DNA of 16,327 bases from positions 1-16,327 of the forward strand of contig JACMQD010000046.1 in NCBI GenBank assembly GCA_014377155.1, in the 5' to 3' direction. The notes under the pieces were generated by a model. That model was not told the origin of the DNA. It made no database searches and saw only the letters and a program-made list of their open reading frames with translations. The DNA is from Herminiimonas sp. Lineage in GTDB: Bacteria; Pseudomonadota; Gammaproteobacteria; Burkholderiales; Burkholderiaceae. Within the stretch, counting starts at the first letter, position 1; each line of letters opens with the position of its first letter. Shown one piece after another: positions 7,044-14,316 of this stretch. The position numbers were made by a program, and so were the translations under genes.

Positions 7044-9599
7044 ATGTTCGATTTTCTGTTCAAGCGTAAAACCGCAAAACCTCTTGTCACTGCTGTCCCG
7101 CCGTTGCCTGCCGCGTCCCCGGCACTGCCTGGACTGGCCAAGCTAAATGCAATGGCACAGGCAAATAGCCTGCAGGGCGAAGAAGCTGCGGTGGCCTTCA
7201 TACTGCAATCGACATTCGCCGATGCGCGTCTCGCGGCTGCCGCGCACGTGCAGTCGCCGGCTTTGCTGGAGCGCGTACTCAAGGGTATGCGCGATACCGA
7301 TCGCCGGGTCGTTCGACTGATGCAAGCGCGCCTCGATGCCATCGCACAGCGCGACAGTGCGGCCGAGCATGCACAACGATGTATCGACGATGCCGGTCGC
7401 CTGCTGCAACAGGCGCAGCTGTTGCCCAATCAGGTTGCGGCGGTCGACCGTGCTTGGCAGGGTGCCGGTGAAGTATCTGCTGCCTTGCGCGACGTCTTCG
7501 ATGCGGTACGCGCCGCGTTGCGAGCGCGACTCGAGGCGCAGGCGACGCTGCAACGTGCAGTCTTGAACACAGTGGCGAATTTGAAAGACCTGGTCATCCG
7601 CGCGGCCGAGCTCGATCCGGCCGAGGCGGCACTGGCGTTATCGACGCTCGAATCGGAGATGGCCGTGCAGCGCGCCGCAGCCGAGGCATGGTCGCTACCG
7701 CCACACCTGGCGAGCCAGTTCGATCAGGACCAGACGGCATTGCGGCAGTCGCTGGTGCTACATGCGTTGCGCCACCAAGGCTTACAGATTCGAGGCCAGA
7801 AACTGGATGAGTGGGAAAGCCTGCAGCCCGACGAACTTGAGCGCGAGGTACTGCGGCGCGAATGGCAGGCCTTGCCCGCTATGCAGCATGATGAGGCATC
7901 GGCGGCATTGCAGTCGCGTTTCGATGCCGTGCTGACGCGGACAGTTAACGTGGCACCGCCGGCGCCGATCAAGGCAGTCACACCGCAACAGGATGCCGGC
8001 CAGGACTTCGCCGAGGCGCTGGAGGCCATGGAAAAAGCACTCGAAGATGGGGCAGTACGCTTGGCATCGACCTGCGACAAAGCCATTCGGACCCTCGATG
8101 TCAAACTTTCCAGCATAAATGTTACCCAAAGCGCCCGGCTGGCGCGGGCACGCAGCGAACTGGGGCGCTTGCAGGCATGGGCCAAATGGGGTGGCACGGT
8201 GTCGCGCGAAGAATTGCTTAAAGCGGTGGAAGGCATGGCTGGACAGGAAGCTGCGCCTGCCGAACTGGCCAAGAAGGTCGGTAGTCTGCGTGAACGCTGG
8301 AAGTCGCTCGAGGCCTCGGCCGGGTCGGCACCGAAGGAGCTGTGGGAGCGTTTCGACGCTGCTTGCACTACTGCCTATGCGCCGGCTGCCGAATATTTTA
8401 AAAAATTGGCCGAGGACCGGCTACAGAACCAGCTGCTGGCGCAGTCGATGATTGCCGACATCGCCGCCTTTGTCACCACTTCGCATTGCGGCGCTGAAGA
8501 AGGCGTCGGCGCCGACTGGAAAAGTATTGCGCAGTTCAGTCTGCGCATGACCCAGGGATGGCAGCGTTTGGGCACGATCGACCGCCGGCACAAAAAAAAG
8601 CTCGATGCCGAGTTCGATCAGGCCATGCAGTTGTTACGCGAGCCGTTGGCGCGTCAGCGCAGCCTCGAAATTGCACGGCGCGAGCAGCTCATCGCCGACG
8701 TCGGTAGCCTTCGCCCGACCGATCGAAGCGCACCTGACCAATTGCGCGCCCTGCAGGAGCGCTGGCAGGAACAGTCGAGGTCACTGCCGCTGGAACGGCG
8801 CGACGAACAGGACCTGTGGCAGCGCTTTCGCGCCGCTTGCGACGCTGTATTCGCGCGCCGTAAGGACGCAGCCGTCACTGCCGACGCGGGTCGGCGCGAG
8901 AACCTGGAAGCAAAGGAAATCCTGTGTTCCGCACTCGAAGCGACCCTCCATTGCGAAGAGTCGCTGATCGTGCGCACCCTACAACAGACGCGCCATGCCT
9001 GGAGCAAGGTGGGGCCGGTGTCGCACGCTGCGCAGTCGGCGATTGAACTTCGTTACCATAACGGCTTGGCAGCGCTGGAACTAAAGCTCGACAGTTTGCG
9101 CAGCGCGACCTCGCAGCATGTGGCCGATGCGTTGCGCGCGAAGCTGGCTGTGTGCCGTAACGTAGAGCAGCTGCTGCTGCGCGATGCAGGCCCCGATGCG
9201 CTGGCGCCGGAGGACCTGGCGTTACAGTGGAAGGCGGTTGCGCTTCTGCCTGTGCCATTCGAGCAAGCGCTGCAAAAACGCCTGGATGCGGCCATCGTCG
9301 CCGTGCAGCAATCGGATCGCAGTTATGCAGCGTCGATCGAGGCCAACGGCGTGACTTTGCGTACTGAAATCTTGCGCTTTGAAATCCTGGTCGGCATCGA
9401 AAGTCCGGCCTCTTGTTCGGGTGAGCGCATCAGGATGCAGGTCGACGTCCTGCAAGCGGCACTCAAGGCAGGTGTGCAGCCAATATCAGAGGCGGCACAG
9501 TTGCGGTACTTGTGTACGTTGCCGGCGGCGACAGACCCCGATGCCGCAGTACGCCTCGACAAACTGATAGCAGTCGCGAGAGAAACTCTCAGCCATTGA
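7044..9599 (+). CDS. Large DUF349-repeat protein
   Basis: An 851-residue cytoplasmic protein, almost wholly alpha-helical, with no signal peptide or membrane segment. It opens with MFDFLFKRK, a Pro/Ala linker (about 15-30) and a HEAT-like region (45-105). It then repeats the DUF349 pattern of a W-x(2)-L helix followed by a W/F-x-RF-x-A helix: clear copies at 413-441 (LRERWKSL, LWERFDAAC) and 569-604 (LQERWQEQ, LWQRFRAAC), weaker ones near 255-300, 500-530, 645-680 and 725-750. The function of DUF349 proteins is poorly known; the family is common as one large protein in Burkholderiales. It is transcribed divergently from urtA and stands alone. The annotation is firm at family level only. Confidence 0.88.
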   Translation: MFDFLFKRKTAKPLVTAVPPLPAASPALPGLAKLNAMAQANSLQGEEAAVAFILQSTFADARLAAAAHVQSPALLERVLKGMRDTDRRVVRLMQARLDAIAQRDSAAEHAQRCIDDAGRLLQQAQLLPNQVAAVDRAWQGAGEVSAALRDVFDAVRAALRARLEAQATLQRAVLNTVANLKDLVIRAAELDPAEAALALSTLESEMAVQRAAAEAWSLPPHLASQFDQDQTALRQSLVLHALRHQGLQIRGQKLDEWESLQPDELEREVLRREWQALPAMQHDEASAALQSRFDAVLTRTVNVAPPAPIKAVTPQQDAGQDFAEALEAMEKALEDGAVRLASTCDKAIRTLDVKLSSINVTQSARLARARSELGRLQAWAKWGGTVSREELLKAVEGMAGQEAAPAELAKKVGSLRERWKSLEASAGSAPKELWERFDAACTTAYAPAAEYFKKLAEDRLQNQLLAQSMIADIAAFVTTSHCGAEEGVGADWKSIAQFSLRMTQGWQRLGTIDRRHKKKLDAEFDQAMQLLREPLARQRSLEIARREQLIADVGSLRPTDRSAPDQLRALQERWQEQSRSLPLERRDEQDLWQRFRAACDAVFARRKDAAVTADAGRRENLEAKEILCSALEATLHCEESLIVRTLQQTRHAWSKVGPVSHAAQSAIELRYHNGLAALELKLDSLRSATSQHVADALRAKLAVCRNVEQLLLRDAGPDALAPEDLALQWKAVALLPVPFEQALQKRLDAAIVAVQQSDRSYAASIEANGVTLRTEILRFEILVGIESPASCSGERIRMQVDVLQAALKAGVQPISEAAQLRYLCTLPAATDPDAAVRLDKLIAVARETLSH

Positions 9600-10044
9600 C
9601 CGGCGTTGCGATGCCGCATGACGGGCGATCTGCCCTCATCGGCATCGGAGTCAACGCATCGCTCCAGTAGACCTCCTTCCGACGGCGCGGGTATCTGGAG
9701 ACACCGCTGACGGATTCGCGCATGCACCAGCGGCGGTAACCGCACTTTGCGATCATTGCAAGTGGGTCCGAGATGCACTCTTTCTTCCTGTTCTTCTGCA
9801 TCCCGACGAGTGCGCGGCAGGGGTAGAACACCACGCATATTGTATTTATCTCAATACTGATACTGGCTTTTCAAGCGGCGTCACATGCCCCGTTTTGCTT
9901 CTGTTTGTCCTACATCACTATCAGTGACTGTCCGATATGACAACGCAAACTTGCCAACTAAGATCATTCCATCGTGTAAGCAGTTTCGATTTCCCATCGT
10001 AGCGATTCGATATTTCTAATAATAAATTTAAAAAAGGATTTCAC
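9600..10044. other. 445-bp stretch without a confident gene
   Basis: The left half (to about 9835) is GC-rich and contains a stable hairpin and a minus-strand ORF running from a GTG at 9834 towards 9589. That ORF is rich in Cys, Arg, Trp and Tyr, with a fairly GC-biased third codon position, but has no recognised relative and runs into the 3' end of the DUF349 gene. The right half (9836-10044) is AT-rich and probably holds the promoter of the stress-gene cluster, but I cannot pick out a convincing -35/-10 pair. Confidence 0.5.
9610..9646 (+). terminator. GC-rich hairpin after the DUF349 gene
   Basis: GATGCCG…GGGC (from 9610) pairs with GCCC…CGGCATC (to 9646) with two single-base bulges and a short loop. 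It begins 11 bp after the stop codon, the right place for a terminator or mRNA 3' end, but no T-run follows, so it is not a canonical intrinsic terminator. Confidence 0.35.
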
Positions 10045-10593
10045 ATGAAAAATATATTCGCAACGCTTCTGATTACCTCGGTAACGCTGGCCATGTCGAC
10101 GGCCGGTTACGCGGCCACTGCCGAGCAAAAAACCACGTACAAGGCTGCCAAAGATACCGCGTCCGCAGACTACAAAGCCAATCGCGCCAAGTGCGACAGC
10201 CTGACGGGAAATCCGAAGGACGTCTGTACAGAGGAAGCGAAAGCAGCCCGAACGCGCATGAAGAATGAAGCTGAAGCAGCCTATAAAGGCACACCGCGTG
10301 CAATGGCTTCGGCGCGCAAGGATATAGCAAAAGCGGACTACGGCGTAGCCAAGGCAAAATGCGGCGCGATGACCGGAAACGAAAAGGACGTCTGCGTCAA
10401 GGAGGCCAAAGCGGCCTTGAAGGTTGCCGAGGTCGATGCGAAGGCTGATAAAAAAGTCGGTGAAGCTCGCACTGACGCGCGTGACGATAAGCGTGATGCG
10501 AAATACAAAGTGGCTGCGGAAAAATGCGACGCTCTGGCTGGCGCAGCAAAGGACACCTGCCAAGCAAACGCGAAGTCGACATACGGCAAGTAA
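10045..10593 (+). CDS. Secreted helical protein with three CX10C repeats
   Basis: A 182-residue protein with a Sec signal peptide (about 1-23, ending in AGYA), predicted to be periplasmic. The mature part is Ala/Lys/Asp-rich and helical, built from three units of about 55 residues. Each has a pair of Cys ten residues apart: C50/C61 in AKCDSLTGNPKDVC, C106/C117 in AKCGAMTGNEKDVC, C161/C172 in EKCDALAGAAKDTC. The Cys are regular enough to suggest one disulfide per unit, closing a helical hairpin. I know similar proteins as uncharacterised ORFs in Burkholderiales. The ATG has AAGGA 6 bp upstream. It is the first gene of a same-strand cluster of small stress-type genes; a role in envelope stress is inference from that context. 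Confidence 0.85.
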   Translation: MKNIFATLLITSVTLAMSTAGYAATAEQKTTYKAAKDTASADYKANRAKCDSLTGNPKDVCTEEAKAARTRMKNEAEAAYKGTPRAMASARKDIAKADYGVAKAKCGAMTGNEKDVCVKEAKAALKVAEVDAKADKKVGEARTDARDDKRDAKYKVAAEKCDALAGAAKDTCQANAKSTYGK

Positions 10594-10632
10594 TTGGTGT
10601 TTCCTGACTTATTCGTTAGGACTGTTTTACCC

Positions 10633-10660
10633 TTGCACTGATACTTTAGTGGCATTTAAT
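10633..10660 (+). promoter_or_regulatory. Possible promoter before the osmB-like gene
   Basis: TTGCAC (10633-10638) and TTTAAT (10655-10660) are spaced by 16 bp, a weak -35 (3 of 6) with a good -10 (5 of 6). It lies 23 bp before the ATG. A stationary-phase or stress sigma factor could use it, but the sequence does not settle this. Confidence 0.3.
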
Positions 10661-10683
10661 TTAACGACTAATGAGGCTATAAA

Positions 10684-10896
10684 ATGAAAACAACACAAAA
10701 ATTTACTGCTGTACTCACCGTTGCCGCATTGATCAGTATCGGTGGTTGCGCCGGCATGTCGTCGCAAGATAAAAATACCGCAATTGGTGCGGGCGTCGGC
10801 GGCGTCGCAGGTTCGGTCCTGACCGGCGGTAGCACACTCGGCACGGTCGGTGGCGCGGCGGTGGGCGGCATAATCGGCAACCAGACGGGCAAGTAA
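10684..10896 (+). CDS. osmB: OsmB-like glycine-zipper lipoprotein
   Basis: A 70-residue lipoprotein. Residues 1-21 are a lipoprotein signal with lipobox IGGC and lipidated Cys22; Ala23 after it predicts outer-membrane sorting. The rest is a glycine zipper (GAGVGGVAG, GGAAVGGIIG). From NTAIGAG (31-37) through GSTLGTVGGAAVGG to the final QTGK it follows, from memory, the E. coli osmotically inducible lipoprotein OsmB, which has nearly the same length. OsmB is induced by high osmolarity and stationary phase; its molecular job is unclear. A TGAGG ribosome binding site lies 7 bp before the ATG. The 90-bp gap before it may hold its own promoter (TTGCAC, 16 bp, TTTAAT at 10633-10660). Confidence 0.82.
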   Translation: MKTTQKFTAVLTVAALISIGGCAGMSSQDKNTAIGAGVGGVAGSVLTGGSTLGTVGGAAVGGIIGNQTGK

Positions 10897-11027
10897 CCAT
10901 CCGGCAGTTTGCGCCGACAGTGTCGGGGTAGCAGGAACAGGCAAGTCGTAGTACGTTATAAGAGGGCGCTGAGCCAGGCATGCATGCCGACCAGTGCGGG
11001 AAACAAAACAATAAAAGGATAATCATC

Positions 11028-11177
11028 ATGCTTTATACAGTTGCGGTCGTACTTGTCATTCTGTGGCTTCTCGGCCTGGTCACATCATACACAGTGGGTG
11101 GTTTCATCCACATCCTGCTGGTTATCGCTATCGTGATCATTTTGATCCGTGTTATCACAGGCCGCAAGCCGTTATAA
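11028..11177 (+). CDS. Small two-helix membrane protein, lmo0937 family
   Basis: A 49-residue inner-membrane protein made of two hydrophobic helices (about 3-19 and 24-42) joined by a short TSYTVGG turn and ending in the charged tail RVITGRKPL. Length, the two-helix hairpin and the VGGFIHILLVIAIV stretch fit the lmo0937 family, found scattered in many bacteria and often beside general-stress genes; the function is unknown. An earlier in-frame ATG at 10980 would add 16 polar residues, but the chosen start has AAAGGA at a suitable distance and the family begins here. Confidence 0.82.
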   Translation: MLYTVAVVLVILWLLGLVTSYTVGGFIHILLVIAIVIILIRVITGRKPL

Positions 11178-11240
11178 GGCACAACTGGTTCGGCATCATT
11201 TCAAGGTGCTTACCAGCATCCTTAATTTAGGAGAAATAGC

Positions 11241-11543
11241 ATGATTGATACAAATTTGAATACGGTACGTAGCGACATGAGCAACCTTGCAAAAAATGCG
11301 CAAGACCTTTACCGCGAAGCAAACGACGCCACTGGCGAACAAGCCAGCGCACTGCGTATCAAAGGGGCTGCAGTGTTAGAGTCGGTCATCGGAAAAGCCA
11401 AAAGCGCACAAGCGACTGTCGTTGGCACCAGCAAGGACATTGCCGGATCGACCGACAGCTATGTGCAAGATAATCCATGGAAGTCGATCGCGATTTCGGC
11501 GACCATCGGCGTCTTGGCCGGCGTCATTCTCGGACGACGTTAA
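11241..11543 (+). CDS. DUF883 / ElaB-YqjD family protein
   Basis: A 100-residue protein with an amphipathic helical N-terminal part (1-70) and a C-terminal block VQDNPWKSIAISATIG (75-90) leading into a glycine-rich hydrophobic helix that ends in LGRR. The DNPW-to-GRR ending is the hallmark of DUF883 (ElaB, YqjD, YgaM in E. coli): tail-anchored inner-membrane proteins, some reported to associate with ribosomes in stationary phase. AGGAG lies 7 bp before the ATG. It follows the lmo0937-type gene by 63 bp on the same strand. The family call is secure; the physiological role here is inferred. Confidence 0.9.
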   Translation: MIDTNLNTVRSDMSNLAKNAQDLYREANDATGEQASALRIKGAAVLESVIGKAKSAQATVVGTSKDIAGSTDSYVQDNPWKSIAISATIGVLAGVILGRR

Positions 11544-11609
11544 TAGCTATTGCATCGCAGCTAATACGTCGCAGCATTGTACTAATTCGCACTATTTCAA
11601 GGATCAAAC

Positions 11610-12062
11610 ATGGATAACGACGATGTAGTATCGACATTGAACGATCTGATCGAAACCTGTCGCGATGGTGAAGAAGGCTTTAAAACCTGTGCAGAAGATT
11701 TGTCTGACGCGCAGGCAAAATCGACATTTACCAAGCGTGCACAGGAATGTGCACAAGCAGCGGCAGAGCTGCAGCAAGAAGTCCGCTCGCTTGGCGGTAA
11801 TCCCGAAACCCATGGTTCGATGAGCGGGACGATGCATCGCCGCTGGGTAGATATCAAAGCCGCGATTACCGGCAACGATGACGAAGCGATCCTCAATGAG
11901 TGCGAGCGTGGCGAAGACGTCGCAGTGAAAGAATACAAGGACGCACTTGCCAAGGATTTGCCAGTGGCAGTCCGACTGATTGTCGAACGTCAGTATCAGG
12001 GTGTTTTGCGTAATCATGCCCAGGTCAAGGTGCTGCGCGATGAAGCGCGCGCTCACGGCTGA
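11610..12062 (+). CDS. PA2169-type four-helix-bundle protein (DUF2383)
   Basis: A 150-residue soluble, all-helical protein. The start MDNDDVVSTLNDLIETCRDG, the middle ECAQAAAELQQEV and EYKDALAKDL, and the C-terminal QYQGVLRNHAQVKVLRD match the PA2169 family, a ferritin-like four-helix bundle of unknown function. It has four Cys (residues 17, 27, 47 and 98), an unusual number for a small cytoplasmic protein. AAGGA lies 6 bp before the ATG. It is the last gene of the small-gene cluster, 66 bp after the DUF883 gene and followed by a strong terminator. Members often occur with DUF883 and CsbD-type stress genes, which fits this setting. Confidence 0.87.
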   Translation: MDNDDVVSTLNDLIETCRDGEEGFKTCAEDLSDAQAKSTFTKRAQECAQAAAELQQEVRSLGGNPETHGSMSGTMHRRWVDIKAAITGNDDEAILNECERGEDVAVKEYKDALAKDLPVAVRLIVERQYQGVLRNHAQVKVLRDEARAHG

Positions 12063-12140
12063 ACATCGAGGGCTATCGAATCAATCGCGTTTGAGCCGCG
12101 AGATTGACATAGGAGAAGGTAGTCAGTAGTGGGGCCAAGG

Positions 12141-12176
12141 AAGGCGGTAACGTGAATAGCGTTATCGCCTTTTTTT
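12141..12176 (+). terminator. Intrinsic terminator closing the stress-gene cluster
   Basis: AAGGCGGTAACG (12141-12152) pairs with CGTTATCGCCTT (12160-12171) with one G-T wobble, a 7-nt loop, and a run of seven T (12170-12176). A textbook rho-independent terminator about 80 bp after the PA2169-type gene. Confidence 0.9.
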
Positions 12177-12312
12177 ATGGCGGCTTGCATTTAGAGCGAC
12201 TGCGCCATCCGCAACCAGGACGGCTACTGTCCTCGACTCTTCTTATGTCGAAAGCTGCATCTGCGGGTAAGATCGATGCACCGTCTGGCTCACGGAACCC
12301 ATCCTTTATTGC

Positions 12313-12317
12313 AGGAG
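12313..12317 (+). promoter_or_regulatory. Ribosome binding site selecting a GTG start
   Basis: AGGAG lies 5 bp before GTG at 12323. The earlier in-frame ATG at 12152 sits inside the terminator hairpin and would add 57 residues that do not look like a Rossmann-fold start. Confidence 0.8.
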
Positions 12318-12322
12318 CCATC

Positions 12323-13072
12323 GTGTCTAAAAAAATTATCCTCATTACAGGCGGCAGTCGCGGCATCGGCGCAGCCACCGCGCAACTTGCTGCCGCGCAG
12401 GGCTACGTTGTCTGCATCAGCTACCTTCACAATCGCAGTGCCGCCGATGCAGTCGTATCGTTGATCGAGAAAGCAGGCGGACGCGCGCTGGCGGTCGCCT
12501 GCGATGTTTCACAGGAAGAAGCTATTACCGACCTTTTCGAGCAGATGGATCAGGTGCTCGGACCGCTCACCGCGCTCGTCAACAACGCCGGCATTCTGGA
12601 GCAGCACATGCCCGTCGAGCAGATGGACGCGGCGCGGCTCAATCGTATTTTTGCTGCCAACGTTACCGGCAGTTTTATTTGTGCCCGTGAAGCAGTGCTT
12701 CGGATGTCGACCAAGCGCGGGGGTACGGGCGGCGCCATTGTCAACGTATCGTCGGCGGCGTCACGCCTGGGTTCGCCAGGTGAGTATGTCGATTACGCCG
12801 CCTCCAAGGGTGCGATCGATACGCTGACTATTGGCCTGTCCAAGGAAGTGGCGGCTGCGGGCATTCGGGTCAACGCGGTCAGGCCAGGCGTGATCTATAC
12901 CGATATCCACGCCAGCGGCGGTGAAGCAGGAAGGGTCGACCGCGTCAAGGCAGGTGTGCCGATGCAGCGTGGCGGCCAAGCGATCGAAGTTGCGCGCGCC
13001 ATCTTGTGGCTGCTATCGGATGACGCATCGTACACCACGGGTAGCTTCATCGATGTCAGCGGAGGGCGCTGA
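12323..13072 (+). CDS. ygfF: YgfF-like short-chain dehydrogenase/reductase (GTG start)
   Basis: A 249-residue classical SDR oxidoreductase, cytoplasmic and NAD(P)-dependent. TGGSRGIG (9-16) is the nucleotide-binding motif, NNAG is at 87-90, the active site comprises N113, S144 in NVSS and Y158-x3-K162 (YAASK), and the cofactor loop is RPGVIYTDIH (187-196). The block SRLGSPGEYVDYAASKGA (147-164) and the later GRVDRVK and PMQRGG closely resemble, from memory, E. coli YgfF, whose substrate is not established. Arg13 and the lack of an acidic residue at the end of the second strand (ISYLHNRS) hint at NADPH preference. It stands alone between a terminator and a gene-poor stretch. The GTG start is chosen from the ribosome binding site and the family N-terminus. 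Confidence 0.9.
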   Translation: MSKKIILITGGSRGIGAATAQLAAAQGYVVCISYLHNRSAADAVVSLIEKAGGRALAVACDVSQEEAITDLFEQMDQVLGPLTALVNNAGILEQHMPVEQMDAARLNRIFAANVTGSFICAREAVLRMSTKRGGTGGAIVNVSSAASRLGSPGEYVDYAASKGAIDTLTIGLSKEVAAAGIRVNAVRPGVIYTDIHASGGEAGRVDRVKAGVPMQRGGQAIEVARAILWLLSDDASYTTGSFIDVSGGR

Positions 13073-13267
13073 GTTAACGTATCTCGTCGCGCGTTGTCAT
13101 CATTGATCGACATGCAATAAATGGCTATTTGCCAGCCGGACGCTCTGGCGTAGCGCGTAACTTGGAACTTTTGGCTTCGTCGCGTCACTCAGAACCTCAC
13201 CATGTGGTGTCAACGCATTTTTGGAGAGAGCTGAATTATGGGACTTTGTATCAGCAAGGAGCCGGTA

Positions 13268-13483
13268 ATGACCATTACCCACCGAATGCAGTTCGGCACG
13301 GATACCTACACCCAGCGCGGATCGCGTCCAGTCGAAGTCACTTCAGAAAGGTATGCGATTTATCCAACGCATAAGGCAAGGGCGAATGAACTGAGGGATC
13401 AACTCGATCTGGCAAAGGCGAATGAACAGAGGGCGCAACTTGGTTGGCCGCTCCTGCCGATCCCTGACCGCGAGCGCCGCTAA
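13268..13483 (+). CDS. Small hypothetical protein with a 12-residue repeat
   Basis: A 71-residue ORF starting at an ATG with AAGGAG 6 bp upstream; an in-frame ATG 30 bp earlier (13238) has the weaker GGAGAG. The product is charged and hydrophilic, has no signal peptide or membrane segment, and ends in PDRERR. ANELRDQLDLAK is followed by ANEQRAQLGWP, a tandem 12-residue unit visible in DNA as a 36-bp repeat. I do not recognise the family. The good ribosome binding site is the best argument that it is a gene. Confidence 0.5.
   Translation: MTITHRMQFGTDTYTQRGSRPVEVTSERYAIYPTHKARANELRDQLDLAKANEQRAQLGWPLLPIPDRERR
13375..13440 (+). repeat. Two-copy 36-bp tandem repeat inside the small ORF
   Basis: The unit beginning GGCAAGGGCGAATGAAC (13375) recurs as GGCAAAGGCGAATGAAC at 13411, with agreement over about 30 bases. 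The 36-bp period keeps the reading frame, so the repeat is a 12-residue duplication in the encoded protein. Confidence 0.75.
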
Positions 13484-13788
13484 CCTCGCGTGCGACAGGG
13501 CCGTTCATTTCACGCTAATCGGACAGATGGCCTTGTCACAGCGCTGGCAGGACAGGCTGCAACACGATGCCTGTCAATATCTGGCCGCTGCGCGCAACGG
13601 CAAGTCGCTAAAGCCGAGGTAGCAAAGTCAGCGAGGTTCCGACCGACTCGATTGCTGCGGCACGGCCACGTCGCGAAAAAAAGTGGCAAACGTCAGCGCA
13701 ACTGGTGCGAACCATTTATTATCGGGAAAAGAAAGCGGCGCATCGCGCGTCACGTCCATCGATAACAAATCGCCAGCCAGGAGACAAC
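13484..13788. other. 305-bp stretch with no confident gene
   Basis: Apart from the very short ORF at 13527-13622, nothing in this stretch is convincing. Longer plus-strand ORFs across it are Arg-rich and lack ribosome binding sites. I see no terminator hairpin with a T-run. Confidence 0.5.
13527..13622 (+). CDS. Possible 31-residue ORF
   Basis: The peptide from ATG 13527 (MALSQRWQDRLQHDACQY…) has a natural-looking amphipathic composition, but the upstream GGACAG is a poor ribosome binding site and I know no relative. It could be a small protein or the remains of a longer gene; the frame is open from further upstream. Confidence 0.2.
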   Translation: MALSQRWQDRLQHDACQYLAAARNGKSLKPR

Positions 13789-14238
13789 ATGAACCATGCG
13801 CTACCTCACCGGCACGACGTCGCCGCCCTGATCGACAAGTATGCGGAAAGCCACCTGAATCCGGTTAATGAAATTATTCACTTCATTTGTGTGCCGGCAA
13901 TCGTGCTATCGATCCTGGGATTGCTGTGGGCGGTTCACCCGCTGCTGGCGATTGCCGGCTCAGGAATCGCACTGGTCTATTATTTCATGTTATCGGTTCC
14001 GCTGACAGTCGGCATGCTGGCGATGCTTGCCGCGATGCTAGGACTGGTGTCGAGCGTACCTGCCCACATGCTTGTCGGGCTATCGATCGGTATTTTCGTC
14101 GTGGCATGGATCGGGCAATTCATCGGCCATAAAATCGAAGGCAAGAAGCCGTCGTTTTTCGATGATGTACGCTTTTTGCTGATCGGGCCGTTGTTCGTAA
14201 TCGGCTTTTTATATCGCAAGTTCAAGATCGCTTATTGA
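13789..14238 (+). CDS. Mpo1-like (DUF962/YGL010w) membrane protein
   Basis: A 149-residue integral membrane protein. After a short cytoplasmic start comes the family motif SHLNPVNEIIHFICVPAI (21-38), then hydrophobic helices at about 33-48, 51-70, 72-90 and 92-112, the second motif GQFIGHKIEGKKPSFFDDVR (109-128) and a last helix (129-142). His22, His31 and His114 are at positions expected for the metal ligands of yeast Mpo1, an iron-dependent dioxygenase that shortens 2-hydroxy fatty acids by alpha-oxidation. Bacterial members are uncharacterised, so that activity is inference from the family. AGGAG lies 5 bp before the ATG; a longer in-frame ORF from 13705 lacks this and would add unrelated residues. 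It has no operon partner. Confidence 0.87.
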   Translation: MNHALPHRHDVAALIDKYAESHLNPVNEIIHFICVPAIVLSILGLLWAVHPLLAIAGSGIALVYYFMLSVPLTVGMLAMLAAMLGLVSSVPAHMLVGLSIGIFVVAWIGQFIGHKIEGKKPSFFDDVRFLLIGPLFVIGFLYRKFKIAY

Positions 14239-14316
14239 TCTTTTCCTAGTCCGCTACGCGCCGCGTGATAACGCTCCGCTAGCGACGATGTCGATCCTTA
14301 CTTATATCCATTCAAT

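Noticed and set aside
10910..10930. Short palindrome CCGAC-AGT-GTCGG after the osmB-like gene considered as a terminator
   Set aside because: The stem is only 5 bp with no T-run, and the next gene of the same cluster follows.
12104..12132. TTGACA considered as the -35 box of a promoter before the terminator
   Set aside because: No acceptable -10 box lies at 16-18 bp, and any transcript would run straight into the terminator at 12141-12176.
12152..12322. Longer start for the short-chain dehydrogenase
   Set aside because: The ATG is inside a rho-independent terminator, and the SDR fold begins properly at the GTG at 12323.
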